Shown: positions 25,073 through 35,960 of the stretch, piece after piece | Numbering within the stretch: the stretch's first letter is position 1 | Layout of the letters: the number at the start of each line of letters is the position of its first letter | Source of the DNA: Sipunculus nudus | Taxonomy: Eukaryota > Annelida > Sipuncula > Golfingiida > Sipunculidae | Assembly (NCBI GenBank): GCA_026874595.1 | Contig: CM049318.1 | Span: 27,368,956-27,432,955 of the forward strand | Direction of reading: 5' to 3' | DNA: 64,000 bases | Notes under the pieces: model-generated | Told to the model about the DNA's origin: nothing | Seen by the model: the letters and a program-made list of their open reading frames with translations, nothing else | The model's database searches: none | Made by a program: the position numbers and the translations under genes

Positions 25073-26221
25073 CACAGGATTTATGCAACAATTAAGGATA
25101 CATTATTGAAGAAAATGGATTTCAACATAATTATCAAAGAGATTTTCTGGAATCTCACTGAACTCAGCTTTACTGTTTTTTTATGACTAGGCCTAAATTA
25201 AGACTTTGATCACTCCAAACGATTTGCTTTTATATGTTTATATTACATAAGCAGCCTTGACATAATCAGGAGCAATATTATACCTATTCTTTCACACTTG
25301 CATTTAATTTTTGCTTTATACAAAAGTTTCGCACCAGAATCATTCCAGCACACAGTCTCATTTCCTCGCATACGACTGTTTAACACCTTGTTATTGCCCT
25401 GCAAGTTGGTATTCACAGACCGCGTGTGTCTGACTATAACCGCGTGACCGGAGGTACGATTAAGAGTGCAATACTGGCTGTTTCAGCCAGCGGGAACATG
25501 TATTATATTCTTTTCGCCCAAGTCTGTAAGGGCATCTCCTGATTGACTCGTGTTGTGGCTCCGTGTTGCACAAATCCTCACGCACTGTGTTTATGTTGAC
25601 ACCTGCGGTTGCGCTCGGTCCACTGTTTTTAACACTCGTTTACAGGAGTAAGCAAACGGTTTCAAGGCAATCTTTTGGCAGGTATACAGATTTATTTTAA
25701 AGGGAAAAAAGTTACATTTTGTGTTAACTCTACATGCTTAATAGGTGATTAGACCCTTTAAAAGAAAGCATATGGAGCTAGCAATACATTAGCCATAGTA
25801 TCATTATGAGAGTAACTAAATCCAAGGCTTTCAGACTGTCCTACACTCGGGTCCAGTCGGACAAGTGAATTTCCGACTGTAGGATCGGGAGGATCAAAGT
25901 TGGACTTTGTAGTAGGTACTGACGATAGAAGACCACCCCACAAATATCAGTGCAATACTGCACTGACAACTAACATTTTCATTCCATTATAATCTGATAA
26001 TCATAATGACACCTATGATTACAATATATTGTTAGGATTATGACGTGAAATACTACAACTAATTAAATTTTGCATAACCTTTCAAAATTTTGCACATATC
26101 CCCTCCCCTTTTGACTCCAAAATTCCATGTGACTCTCTAAATTGTTGGCTTGAGCCTTCCGGACTCCTGAAATCCCTGTGGTTTCAACCTTCAACCCCTC
26201 TATCCAGGGACAAGTGCTCAC
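25073..26221. other. Intergenic, or intron of the candidate exon at 26222-26514
   Basis: A minus-strand open stretch at 25758-25943 follows a plausible acceptor (TTCTATCGTCAG). If the candidate exon spliced to it in phase, the frame would close after about nine codons, so no reliable second exon is assigned. Confidence 0.3.
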
Positions 26222-26514
26222 TCCACTTGGCCAAGTATTATTACTCTCTCCATGCGTCTGAAGACCGTGCTAGACTTGTTAACAAGGACTTGGCCGTCGG
26301 GCTGGTGGATCCTGTGACAGACCGAGGCAAACATCTCCTCTATGTGTGGTACTGTAGGACCTTGTATTGATTTTATTCTGTCGCTCTCTGGGTCCCCGCG
26401 CTCCGTCGTAATAGCAAACAGCCTTGGAGTCTGGCGGTGATCACCGTGACGCCGTGCCTGTATACCTGTAACGATACTACCACGCTCAAACATGGCGGCC
26501 TCTATATACCTCAT
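26222..26514 (-). CDS. Candidate first coding exon of an unrecognised gene
   Basis: A minus-strand frame with balanced codon use and no low-complexity bias begins MRYIEAAMFERGSIVTG; the second Met (26493) sits in a full GCCGCCATG Kozak context, so translation probably starts there. That context is also a YY1-type word (CCGCCATNTT). The frame ends in TGA at 26218-26220, giving about 91 residues. A good donor (GA|GTGAGC, exon end 26222) lies just before the stop, so it may instead be a first exon. The protein is Arg/Glu-rich and hydrophilic, with no signal peptide or membrane segment. I recognise no family, and the downstream exon is uncertain. It could be a small intact gene, an exon or a chance frame. 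Confidence 0.35.
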
Positions 26515-26581
26515 GGCATCTTATGAAGAGACAGATATTTTCGTGATAACGGCTTAAGTATTAGTTTAGACAACTAGCCAT

Positions 26582-26630
26582 TATATATTATATATATATA
26601 TATGTGTGTGTGTGTGTTTGCGAGTGTGTG
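26582..26630. repeat. (TA)n(TG)n microsatellite
   Basis: TATATA tract running into TGTGTG units. Confidence 0.9.
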
Positions 26631-27784
26631 TATTTATATAACTGACAAAGAATGATAATAATAACAAAAATAGAACAGGTGATTTTGATTTCATCGATTT
26701 TAAAACATAAATTTACACCTGTGGCGGTTTACACGCATATATGTGTAATTTTAAGCATATACGTATATAAGTTTACATGAAAAAAAAGTAAATTTAAAAT
26801 CTTAGTATAAGTTGGAAAATGAAAGAGAGTGGACCATTTTGCGCTGTTTCCATGCCAACTGAAATCGAAAATTCAACTAAACCTAAGAGATGCAATTTTT
26901 TCTTGAGACTGCTGAATTTTACTATATTTTAATTAATAATTTTATATTTTAACTTATCAATAACTTTCTCATTCAAAAGACAATTCCATTAACTGACAAT
27001 CCAATTTTAATGGAAAAAGAGCATTAATTTGAGAAAAGAAATTATATAATTTAATAAAAAAATTAGGTCCGAGTATGTACCATAGAGTAGTCATTATCCA
27101 CACGTACGTAATACTTTAATAATGTTATTTAAGAATACGCTAAATACAAATGATTTGTTCATTAAATATAAAGAGTAACTTCACAACCTTGTATTTCAGT
27201 TTTAAGGAAAACATGCAAGGTCAAATTTGACACTTAGACTTTACTAGCTTAGATTTCTCTATTCGTTCCTTAACAGATATGGGGCTGTTTAGTACTTATG
27301 TTGTTGTCACGTGATTATGGCACGTGATACATCGGCTTCAGAAAATCGCAGGGTGTGCCTCTTAAGACGATATCTCCTTCTGCCCTCAATCCTCTTAACA
27401 GACACTCGTCAAATGCCATGGATCCCTCGGCTGGCGTCTTGGTTGTCTGGATTACCACGCAGGTACACTCAGTCTAGATATAACTCTTGTCTTGGTTGTT
27501 GGAAAACAGTTGCAGGCATAAAAGGGTAGAAAGTATGAGGGTGTAGGATATCTCCCACAAATTTCGTATTACTCGATGAAACAATTAGCTATTCTATTAT
27601 AGAATAATTTTATTTCTTTTATTTAGTCACTATGCATGATTATTAACTATACTGCCAGACCCCAAGGAAAGTGTTCTTCATCAGTGGTGACCACGTCACA
27701 TAGTTAACGGTGCAGACCGTTGCTGTGGCTACTTTAAAATCCAATCTGTTCAACTTGGACAACTGGGGTATATTTTTATTCTAT
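26631..27784. other. Intergenic; paired E-boxes at 27308-27326
   Basis: AT-rich. CACGTG occurs at 27308-27313 and 27321-27326, 13 bp apart. No supported gene. Confidence 0.4.
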
Positions 27785-28870
27785 TTGGTGGATGTAACCG
27801 CTTCCATTTATTAATGATGTCATATATAATTCTTAATATAAGTACATCACCAGAGTTCCATTTCGATTTGGGGCTACATGACAGGGTTGTAGCATTCGCT
27901 TTCTATTTATGTTAATTTGTATCCTTGTGTCACCCAGGCCCGGTCTCTACTGCACCGGCAGGTCCTGGCTCGAATCAACCCCTTTGTTGGGCCATACCAC
28001 CGAGGAGCCCCTCAAAAAGGCACTCGTTTGTGAGTGATTCACGGCTGTGGGGTACAGCCTTCCCATCACACATACACAGCGCGCTCCCAAGGCGGGTGCC
28101 GACCGTATAAAATATCACAACACAACCTCCAGGCATTTTTTTTGGGTGGAGGTAACCGCCCTAATTTTTTATGCTGACTTATCTAATTCTTAACCTCAGT
28201 TACGTCTGCAGAGTTTCCATTTCGGTTTTTGACTACTTAACAGTAGTTTTATTTTGTATCCTGGTGTCACCCAGGCCCGGTGTCTACCGCACCTGCGGGT
28301 CCTGGATGTGTAATCATCCCCATTGCTTGTTCATAACACCGAGGTGTACCCCAAAGACGCACTCGTTTGTGAGTGATTCACGGCTGTGGGGTACAGCCTT
28401 CCCATCACACATACACAGCGCGCTCCCAAGGCGGGTGCCGACCGTATAAAATATCACAACACAACCTCCAGGCATTTTTTTTGGGTGGAGGTAACCGCCC
28501 TAATTTTTTATGCTGACTTATCTAATTCTTAACCTCAGTTACGTCTGCAGAGTTTCCATTTCGGTTTTTGACTACTTAACAGTAGTTTTATTTTGTATCC
28601 TGGTGTCACCCAGGCCCGGTGTCTACCGCACCTGCGGGTCCTGGATGTGTAATCATCCCCATTGCTTGTTCATAACACCGAGGTGTACCCCAAAGACGCA
28701 CTCGTATGTGGGTGATACACGGTGTGGGGCAGTGCCTTCCCATTGAAACTCCAGAGCGTTCAACCTGGGTGGTGGCCGACCGTGAAAATCTCATCGCCTT
28801 GACTGAGATTCGAACCCACGATCTCCCGACATTGAGTACCTCTAGACCAGAGAAGCCGGTTAGGACACTG
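27785..28870 (-). mobile_element. tRNA-derived SINE with tandemly amplified body
   Basis: Read on the minus strand, the head at about 28858-28800 has pol III box A TGGTCTAGAGG (plus positions 28839-28849) and box B GGTTCGAATCTC (plus positions 28805-28816), spaced as in a tRNA gene. The body, ending at GG(T/A)GGTTAC-type sequence on this strand, is present about three times. Positions 28027-28365 and 28366-28704 are an apparently exact 339-bp tandem duplication, and 27785-28026 is an older, diverged copy. A diverged member of the same family lies at 57386-58680. It is non-autonomous and has no ORF. Confidence 0.75.
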
Positions 28871-30731
28871 GGATCTAGTTTAGTACAAACAGTTGGTAAT
28901 AATAAGGACGGTTGCTATGACTTCTATAGGTTTCATCCCAGCTGATAGAGATACGTTCTCTTACTGAACTTGAAACCCAGTGACATTTGTTTCCTGACAG
29001 TTCACGACAATAAGTTATATTCATCAGACCTTTATGAATTAATTATCATTATTAAATGAGACAGGCAAAATATAATTACAAACATCAATGGTTGCACTTT
29101 ATGCTTTGTTCACTTTTAGAAATGTACTCAGTTTAGTTTTATTATATACATAACTATATGAGGTGATATTATCAGGTGAAATCCAATTATACTCGAACGT
29201 TTAGCAGATTCCAAAACCATTTGCACTCGGTCCCTCGTTACAAACTAATGCAAGAAAGGGGACATGGAATGATTCCCGTGGCAGAATGTAGAATTAGATT
29301 GTTGATCCTACATTGTAGAGAGACAAGACCTGTAAAATATAATATTGAATGTTCTTCGATTCTCTTTTAAATAAGAAGTACCAACAAACTGCTGTTGACA
29401 AACTTATTTTGTGATTTATCCAGTGTGAATTAGACTTTAAACCCATTAATTAATAATAAAATATATATGGATTAAGTTCTCAGTGTGGGTGTGACGGAGA
29501 AATTTTACACAGACAATTCATATGCACAGGTGAGACGTATGTTAATCGTATGTAAAATTTGTTAATTGAGTTTAAACTTTGTAACCATAGTTTAAATGAA
29601 CGTATTTAGAAAACGAATTATTATCTAATTTATCGGTAATATTACTCGAGATGTTTCGCCCCAGAGGCTTATTCTCTGGCCCTTTTTGTGTGGTGACAGA
29701 TGCGAATACAAATTCGGACACGGGGACCAGTCTATTCCCTCTTACTCTCTGGACACAGAGTTTTATTGACGTCATCGTTTCGTTATGGTCATTTGGGGAC
29801 TGACACTAATGAGGAACCCTACAGTGTTTGAAGCTGATGAAATGATATATCTCAGCGTTAAACATAAAATTGTAAGGAACGTGCATCCTCGTTAATTATG
29901 TCTCCCGTGTTGTACACACAGGAAATACTAGCATGGGATTCTCTTGAAAATACCTTGTAATTACATCTGGATGACGTCAGTGTCAATTAAGAGTTTGACC
30001 GGATGCTCTATGAGTAATGATCATCTCCTGAAGAAAACAACGCCGTTCTACAATTCCACAAGAGGTCATTTCTACTCAATACGAACCTCTTCCATTTCGG
30101 GCGGCTGGGACCACTCTCCTCTTCTGTAAAAATCAAAATTTGTTACATTTCGAGGAAACACCTTTTGTTTACATTTCACATGCGACTGCTTAAAATTTCT
30201 ACTTATTCCGTGAAGTCTGTACTACAAGGGTACACATGTTTATTTTTATTTGCCTTGCGACAATTCTTATCCATCATATTTCAACGGACTACAATACCCT
30301 CTTCACCATATTTATACCTGCGCCATCTGTGTATGTAGAAGCATCGGTAGGTTTCAAAACCGATAACCCTAACAAGCAGCGACGTAATCCTGAGAGTTCA
30401 ATTCTGCGCAGTGTGCCGCCGTCGGTCAGACCATGCATTCACTGACGACAACGTGCGGGAAAATCCCGATGTTTGAAAATGAAAGGCATAAAAGGTACAT
30501 GTTTTATCAGGTGTACTGGTAAAGTAACATTTCCCATACAGCGATTTCCGGCATTGCCATCCTACTATTTCTTATAAAAGTAATCACCCAAAATGTTAAC
30601 TGGATGTTTTATACGCCCTTCTTAAACGGGACATGTTATGGTATAGCTTCGGACTGTCGGGCCGTCAGTCCTGCCGTCCATTTGTCCATTAACTTTTAGT
30701 GTCGCCGCGATAACTTATCAGGGCTTTGATA
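28871..30731. other. Intergenic, no supported gene
   Basis: A minus-strand stretch around 29600-29775 (GGGCGAAACATCTCGAG) resembles 3' tails of some retroelements but is too short to classify. The rest is unremarkable. Confidence 0.35.
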
Positions 30732-30784
30732 GATTTCGGGCGAAATTCATCATAACTTACCAGGAGATTATTTCGCCCGAAATC
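30732..30784. repeat. Perfect 15-bp inverted repeat (hairpin)
   Basis: GATTTCGGGCGAAAT at 30732-30746 pairs with ATTTCGCCCGAAATC at 30770-30784 across a 23-nt spacer. Each arm is itself almost palindromic. Confidence 0.8.
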
Positions 30785-30884
30785 CACGTAAGAGTCAACC
30801 ATGGTAATTTGCGCTGTCGCCTCAATAACTCACCAAGAATTTAATGCATTAGGATGAAACCCAACGGAAATATTGGCCAATGTA

Positions 30885-31071
30885 CAGTATGCTCTCGTTT
30901 ATTTGCCACCCGTTTATCTGCCCAACCTGCATTTTGCCAACAATTCACAAATTTCCGATTTGTCTTTCTTTTATATTAATCAGATAATGGCGACACCCTC
31001 GATGATCCGCTACCCTCGCTTATCGCCATCATTTTTTATCCCGGAATCGGCGAATAAACGGGAGTAGACTG
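30885..31071. mobile_element. 187-bp MITE, pogo/Tc1-mariner type, TA target duplication
   Basis: The element is flanked by TA (30883-30884 and 31072-31073). The left end CAGTATGCTCTCGTTTATTT and the reverse complement of the right end CAGTCTACTCCCGTTTATTC match at about 19 of 23 terminal positions. No coding capacity. Confidence 0.8.
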
Positions 31072-31640
31072 TAATATCTCACCTAAGTTTGATTCCTAGC
31101 AAAATCCATCCATATGTAATGAGGTCAGAGATCACAAGATACACGACTGGCGTATTATGCATCCTTGGGGCGCTCTTGTTTCACGATGTAAACTAATTAA
31201 GATTAAGCATTCCATGTCCCCTGCAATGATAACTTCTACTACTGATTCTATGCAATGCTGCGTTCTAACATTCTTTGTCTTAGGAGCTGCACGATATCAC
31301 AAATGTATTGACCTTCATCAGTTTATTTTATATTCTGACATGTAACAGTCCTCTCTTCCATTTTTGTCTCTGTGCTTGCTCATTTTTGGCTTTCCTTTAA
31401 TGTTTTGGTCTAAACAAAGCTACTGGACATTTATTTTAAGTTCTGCTGCTGTACCTTTTACAGGTCATGTAGGTGATAAAATAAAAGAATCCAAACAACC
31501 CAAGGCGTTTTCAAGGATTTTATGAATGGGTATTCGATTTTTAATTTGGGAATATTGCCATGAAAAGGATGTTAATAATATATTAGAAATACGTGTCACA
31601 TTGTGAATCGACCGTCTTCCAAAAATGTGGACTGGATGTA
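31072..31640. other. Intergenic, nothing recognised
   Basis: No gene or repeat seen between the two MITEs. Confidence 0.5.
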
Positions 31641-31833
31641 GAGTGAAATCTGTATAATAATATGTGTATTAAGACCACAGGTTTGACTGTTAAACAAGTC
31701 GTCTTAATTTACAAGTGGTCTTATTTAACGGATCAGGTTTAACCAGTGCGAATGCTATCGGATAACTCAAGGATGGTCTTCTTTGACAGGTGGTCTTTTA
31801 TGACTGGTGCTTCTTCTAAGACAGGATCTGCTG
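31641..31833. mobile_element. 193-bp MITE-like element, TA target duplication
   Basis: Flanked by TA on both sides (31639-31640, 31834-31835). The ends GAGTGAAATCTGTATAATAA and CAGCAGATCCTGTCTTAGAA (reverse complement of the right end) are diverged inverted repeats. Further in, AAGACCAC(A/C)(G/T)GT recurs in both orientations. Confidence 0.5.
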
Positions 31834-34690
31834 TATTTATAACCGATGAAGCAGCTATTAAATAAAAGTCAGGTGCGTTGTGGCATGGGGAGGGAGGGGA
31901 TAGGGTTCCGTCGAAGACTTTCTTCAGTACTGTAACATATCTTAAACTTAGTGTAGCCTATTCCGAGTCTATTAAATAGAGATATTCTCTTGAACCAGAA
32001 AAGTCAGAAAACACTGATCCCACTGCACAGATGCTGTTCGTTTTGCTCATATCAACATGTTTATAAAAATTAATAGAATAAATACAATAATTAAAAAAAA
32101 ATATTTAACAAAGATATCTGCAGCATCTCAGTTTTTATCCTTACGGAATGTTCGCTAGATGTGACGATTGTTCCGAAAAAAATGGCTGATTTGCAACCTA
32201 CTTTAAATAGTGTTTTTTTTTATTCCTGACATCAATAAAAATCTGTAAACGAATCAGAAGCAACCAAACTGAACGGAACAATCTGCACGGAAAAAAGGTG
32301 TTTTTTGTGCGAGCACTTCCTGGCCGAGACCTCGTGAATTTTCCGGCCTCTGAAAAAATAATCGTCCAGCAAAAAGTCTTGGGAAAGAGAGAAGTTTTTT
32401 TGGACTATTATACATTCTTCTTCTTATTGTTATTATTATTAACATCATGATCAGGCCAAGTATTTACACTAGAAAGGCATTTATAGGTTTAAAACAGGAT
32501 GTCAAGATTCATAATATTGAGCGACTTTTAATAAAAAAAAAACATTTTGCACAACATTATTTATCAAAGGAATATATATGCGAGACATTATGTTTTATGT
32601 CCGAGGCAAGGCATTACAAAATCGGATTTCCCTTTTACGCAAACGCAACACATACATTAGAGACTGTAATGACGTCAGCGAAATGTTATCTTGAGATATT
32701 TGCTGCATCCTTTAATCTGAAGTTTATCATTTAATGGAAAGTTTTACCTTTCATAACATTATGGGCAGCTGCTTAAACGAGAAGAAAAGGGTCGTGGCCT
32801 TTGAGAAGTACATTGTCTTTGACGGGGATGTTTGTTTGAACAGGTGTCTCTTTGTCATTAGGATGTCTTTATTTTCCATTGTCTTATCTTAAAAGATGAT
32901 GATAGTCTAGTGTCACCATGGTAACCGCGGGTTTTCTCTGTATTACTGTACGGCTGTTGACGTGAAATGAACCAAATAAAACATAGAAAGTAGAATAATG
33001 ATTATTCAGGCAATAAATATTGACCTTGGATTCAAACGATTGATCCGATAGTATTTTACGAGGTCATATGGGTGCAGATCAGTAAATAAATCTTTCTAGG
33101 CTCCGTCCCCGAACTGGAAGTATTTGTTCGTTATCATGAATTCAATATTACCACTTATCCTGTCTTATAGGTGGAGCTCAGCATTGAGTCACAACCTGTC
33201 TATATGAATAGTTTATATGGTTTCATTGCGTGTCCTGCTTGTTTCGCGAGAACATAAGCTATCGATTTAATAATCTTTCTCGCGGTTTTTACGCCATTTA
33301 CCTCCGCACGATGTTATGCAAAATAACTCAGGACAATTACTGCGCGGATTGAAGAGAAAGGCGATATTTCTCCCCGAGTTAGTATTTTTCCGAGACGGTC
33401 GGTTTTTATAAGTGCTCCCTGATGAGTTGTTTTCGTTGCCTTTCAAAATGGTTTCATTTTCACTGTGAGCTGAACGTTTTATTTATTACATAAGCCATGT
33501 TTGTCTGCCAATAGGTCTACCTGTGTCTCTGCACAAAGTATGTTTTATTCAAAAGTTGGACGAAGAAAAAAGGGTATGAGAGTTAGTTACATTAAGAGTT
33601 GCTTAGGGTACAGCTGCGATGCTGGATGATTGTACGGCATGGTCGAGTCAAGTCAGTCAGAACATATACACATATCTATTTTTAAGTAATTCTTCGTTGA
33701 AAGGTTAACCGCTTTAACCGTCTTATTTCGCTCTTATTTAAATACGTACATCTATAGGGTTGGGTGGGGACTGAATTGTAATGATTAAAAAAATATACCT
33801 TATTCGCATCCCCCCCCCCCCGACCATAGTAAATCCTTTTGAAGCCGTTCACCTGCCATTTTCGTAGAACTTTTGGGATATCTGGTTTACTCTGCTTACA
33901 TGTTTATGAATTATAAGTAAATCATTTTAAGAAAAGTTCTTATAACGCCTCTGTGATGGATGTATGTGCTTGTTTATCTACAAGCTGTTAGTAAACATGG
34001 TACATGCGCAAATATTGGTAAACAGAAGAAAACTTAATCCAACAGGATTGGTTGCATATGTGCGGAAGTTGAAAGGGCACTAGCTGCAAAACACCCTTTG
34101 CAAAAAGACTGGTTCGTCTGACTTGCCGCTAGATGTCTCTGGTTGAATGTGTTTGTATTATTTTGTTATAAACACGTGGATGAGGTCATATCGTCGTTTT
34201 CTGGTCTAATTTCATAAAGGGTTCAAGAGATTTTCTTAAAGTAATGGACGGCAGTTATCGGAATGGGACCCTTTAAGGATAATACAGAAACCTTCCAGAA
34301 GTTGTGGACTTTATTAGCATTGAACCGTGGTCATAATGCGTAGTGAATGGTTGGCCTAACACTAGTAGGCTCTTACCCTAATGCTAGGTGGCATGAAAAA
34401 GAAATTCTTCATTTTATTTATGTCCAGCATAATCTCAAACAATATAATATTTATCAAATATTTTTAATCTGTGGTCAGTCAAAGACATGGTGTCGAAATG
34501 CTTGTTATAGACTGCTTGGGGGTGGTTTTGGCTTCGCTGCTTTGTGGGGGGATGAGGCAATAAGGCCCCTATTTACTTGGCCTTTTTTTATACATGAGTA
34601 ATAACAAACTATCAGGTAAATGGAAGTTTTATATCAGTTTTCCAAAAAAGCCCAAAAATCAACCTATTTATAGATAATATATAGGAAAAA
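31834..34690. other. Intergenic, no supported gene
   Basis: Mostly AT-rich. It holds a perfect X-box at 32912-32925 and a C12 run at 33810-33821. Confidence 0.4.
32912..32925. promoter_or_regulatory. Perfect RFX X-box motif
   Basis: GTCACCATGGTAAC fits GTYRCCATGGYRAC at all 14 positions. By base-composition estimate a full match is expected far less than once per window. No adjacent gene is evident. Confidence 0.45.
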
Positions 34691-34694
34691 TAAA

Positions 34695-34923
34695 TACAGC
34701 CACGTGATCTCATAGCGTTCTCAACGCCCGTGGCCTTGCAATCCTGTGCGCATGCGTCATCGGTATTGTTCATTGGACTACATGTCTGTAGTATCGTCTG
34801 TCGTATGAGCCGACGATATTGATTTTCGCGCGCTCAGTGTTAATCATTTTCCGTTCTTTTACCTTTGAACGAGGTAGCACACAATATCACAAAACAAGAA
34901 ATCGCTGAACATCCGGTAAAAAA
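34695..34923 (+). promoter_or_regulatory. Candidate CpG-type promoter
   Basis: Within 230 bp there are CACGTG (34701-34706), an NRF1-like TGCGCATGCGT (34747-34757), an inverted CCAAT box (34772-34776) and an E2F-like TTTTCGCGCGC (34823-34833). This mix is typical of TATA-less animal promoters. It lies directly upstream of the small frame at 34924. Confidence 0.35.
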
Positions 34924-35043
34924 ATGAAATCGTTTCGTCAAACGGTCGTGTTGCTGCTACCAATTATCTCAACACTTTTTTTAATCTCGGCACGTGTATA
35001 TCTCAAGCTCGCTGTCTTGAGGTCTTTTTTTTTATTTTGTTAA
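34924..35043 (+). CDS. Candidate 39-codon frame or first exon with N-terminal hydrophobic segment
   Basis: The ATG has A at -3 and follows the candidate promoter. The product begins MKSFRQTVVLLLPIISTLFL: a short basic N-terminus, then about 17 hydrophobic residues, as in a signal peptide or signal anchor. The frame stops at 35041-35043. A weak possible donor (TTGAG|GTCTTT) precedes the stop. No downstream exon could be assigned, and the family is not recognised. It could be the first exon of a secreted or type II membrane protein, a micropeptide, or chance. Confidence 0.2.
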   Translation: MKSFRQTVVLLLPIISTLFLISARVYLKLAVLRSFFLFC

Positions 35044-35563
35044 ACTACATTTCTGGCAATATTTGCCTCTAACAGAACTGCATGTCTGCGTTTAATTGGG
35101 GCCAGATCTAGTAACATGGAAGTATTAGTGACTGTGTTTAGGACATAAACATTCACACACAATTTTTTAAGAATATGGTAAAAATTTCGGAGCGAGCGAT
35201 CGACAATTCTTTCAATATTTATTTGGAAAATGGTTCTTCTAGAAATTACTGCCCCGTTTTAATGTACCTTATATACATTTACCTATGATGAAGTCTTAGG
35301 TTTTAAATTTAATATAATTAACTATAAATAAAACCCTGTTAAATAACGAGGGACAGAGAGAGAGAGAGAGGGGTGTGCGGATGCGGGTGGTATTATTGGT
35401 ATAACAAGGCATAGATAAAAAACGTTTGACAAAATAGTTAATAAAAATGTTTGAAATGAGAGAGAGAAAGAGCGAGAGAGAAATAGTATAGACTATAACG
35501 ATGCGCAAAAATCAGAAAACATTTGGCTATTTATAAAAAAAAATCTTATTCAACGCTAAATCC

Positions 35564-35609
<46 letters not shown>

Positions 35610-35739
35610 GAGAGAGAAAAAAAATAGTTTACAAGAATGTATAGATGTCATGCAACCTCTGACCATAATATTGATGAAAACATCTGTAACAGACGACAGA
35701 CAGAAGCGGAAGTAGTCCCGCACTCACGGACTTGACAAC
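35044..35739. repeat. GA-rich microsatellite region
   Basis: AG/GA tracts at about 35349-35370, 35458-35482 and 35565-35617. The sequence between is AT-rich with no gene. Confidence 0.85.
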
Positions 35740-35960
35740 AAAGAAAATATGGCGATTGATGTTTCCTGCGTCGGCGATGTTATTGTCACTGAAGCTTTAT
35801 GTCTCCCTTCCGTTATATGTGGGATAATATAGAATAATACCGTTGAAATGTTTAGGGTTTCGGCAGGTGATTGATTTGCACTGTAAAGTAATAACTTGGA
35901 TCTCAGAACCATTGAAGTTTTCCGCAACGTATTCACATCCTCCATAGGGGACCTCAAATG
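35740..35960. repeat. Diverged outlying copy of the local 1.55-kb repeat
   Basis: Shares ordered words with 37145-37360 (GACTACAAAGAAAATAT, TTTATGTCTCCCTTC, GAAATGTTTA..GTTTCGGCA(A)GTGATTGAT, TTTTCCGCAACG.ATTCACA). Confidence 0.6.

Noticed and set aside
25758-25943. Minus-strand frame as second exon of the 26.2-kb candidate
   Set aside because: The acceptor is plausible but the phase does not match the donor; the in-phase frame closes after about nine codons.
28800-28870. Possible tRNA gene (box A and box B present)
   Set aside because: The acceptor stem and anticodon arm are not complete and the sequence runs into a repeated SINE body; it is a tRNA-derived SINE head.
29572-29775. Frame near GGGCGAAACATCTCGAG as a retroelement protein
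   Set aside because: Too short and no reverse transcriptase motif; at most a decayed element tail.
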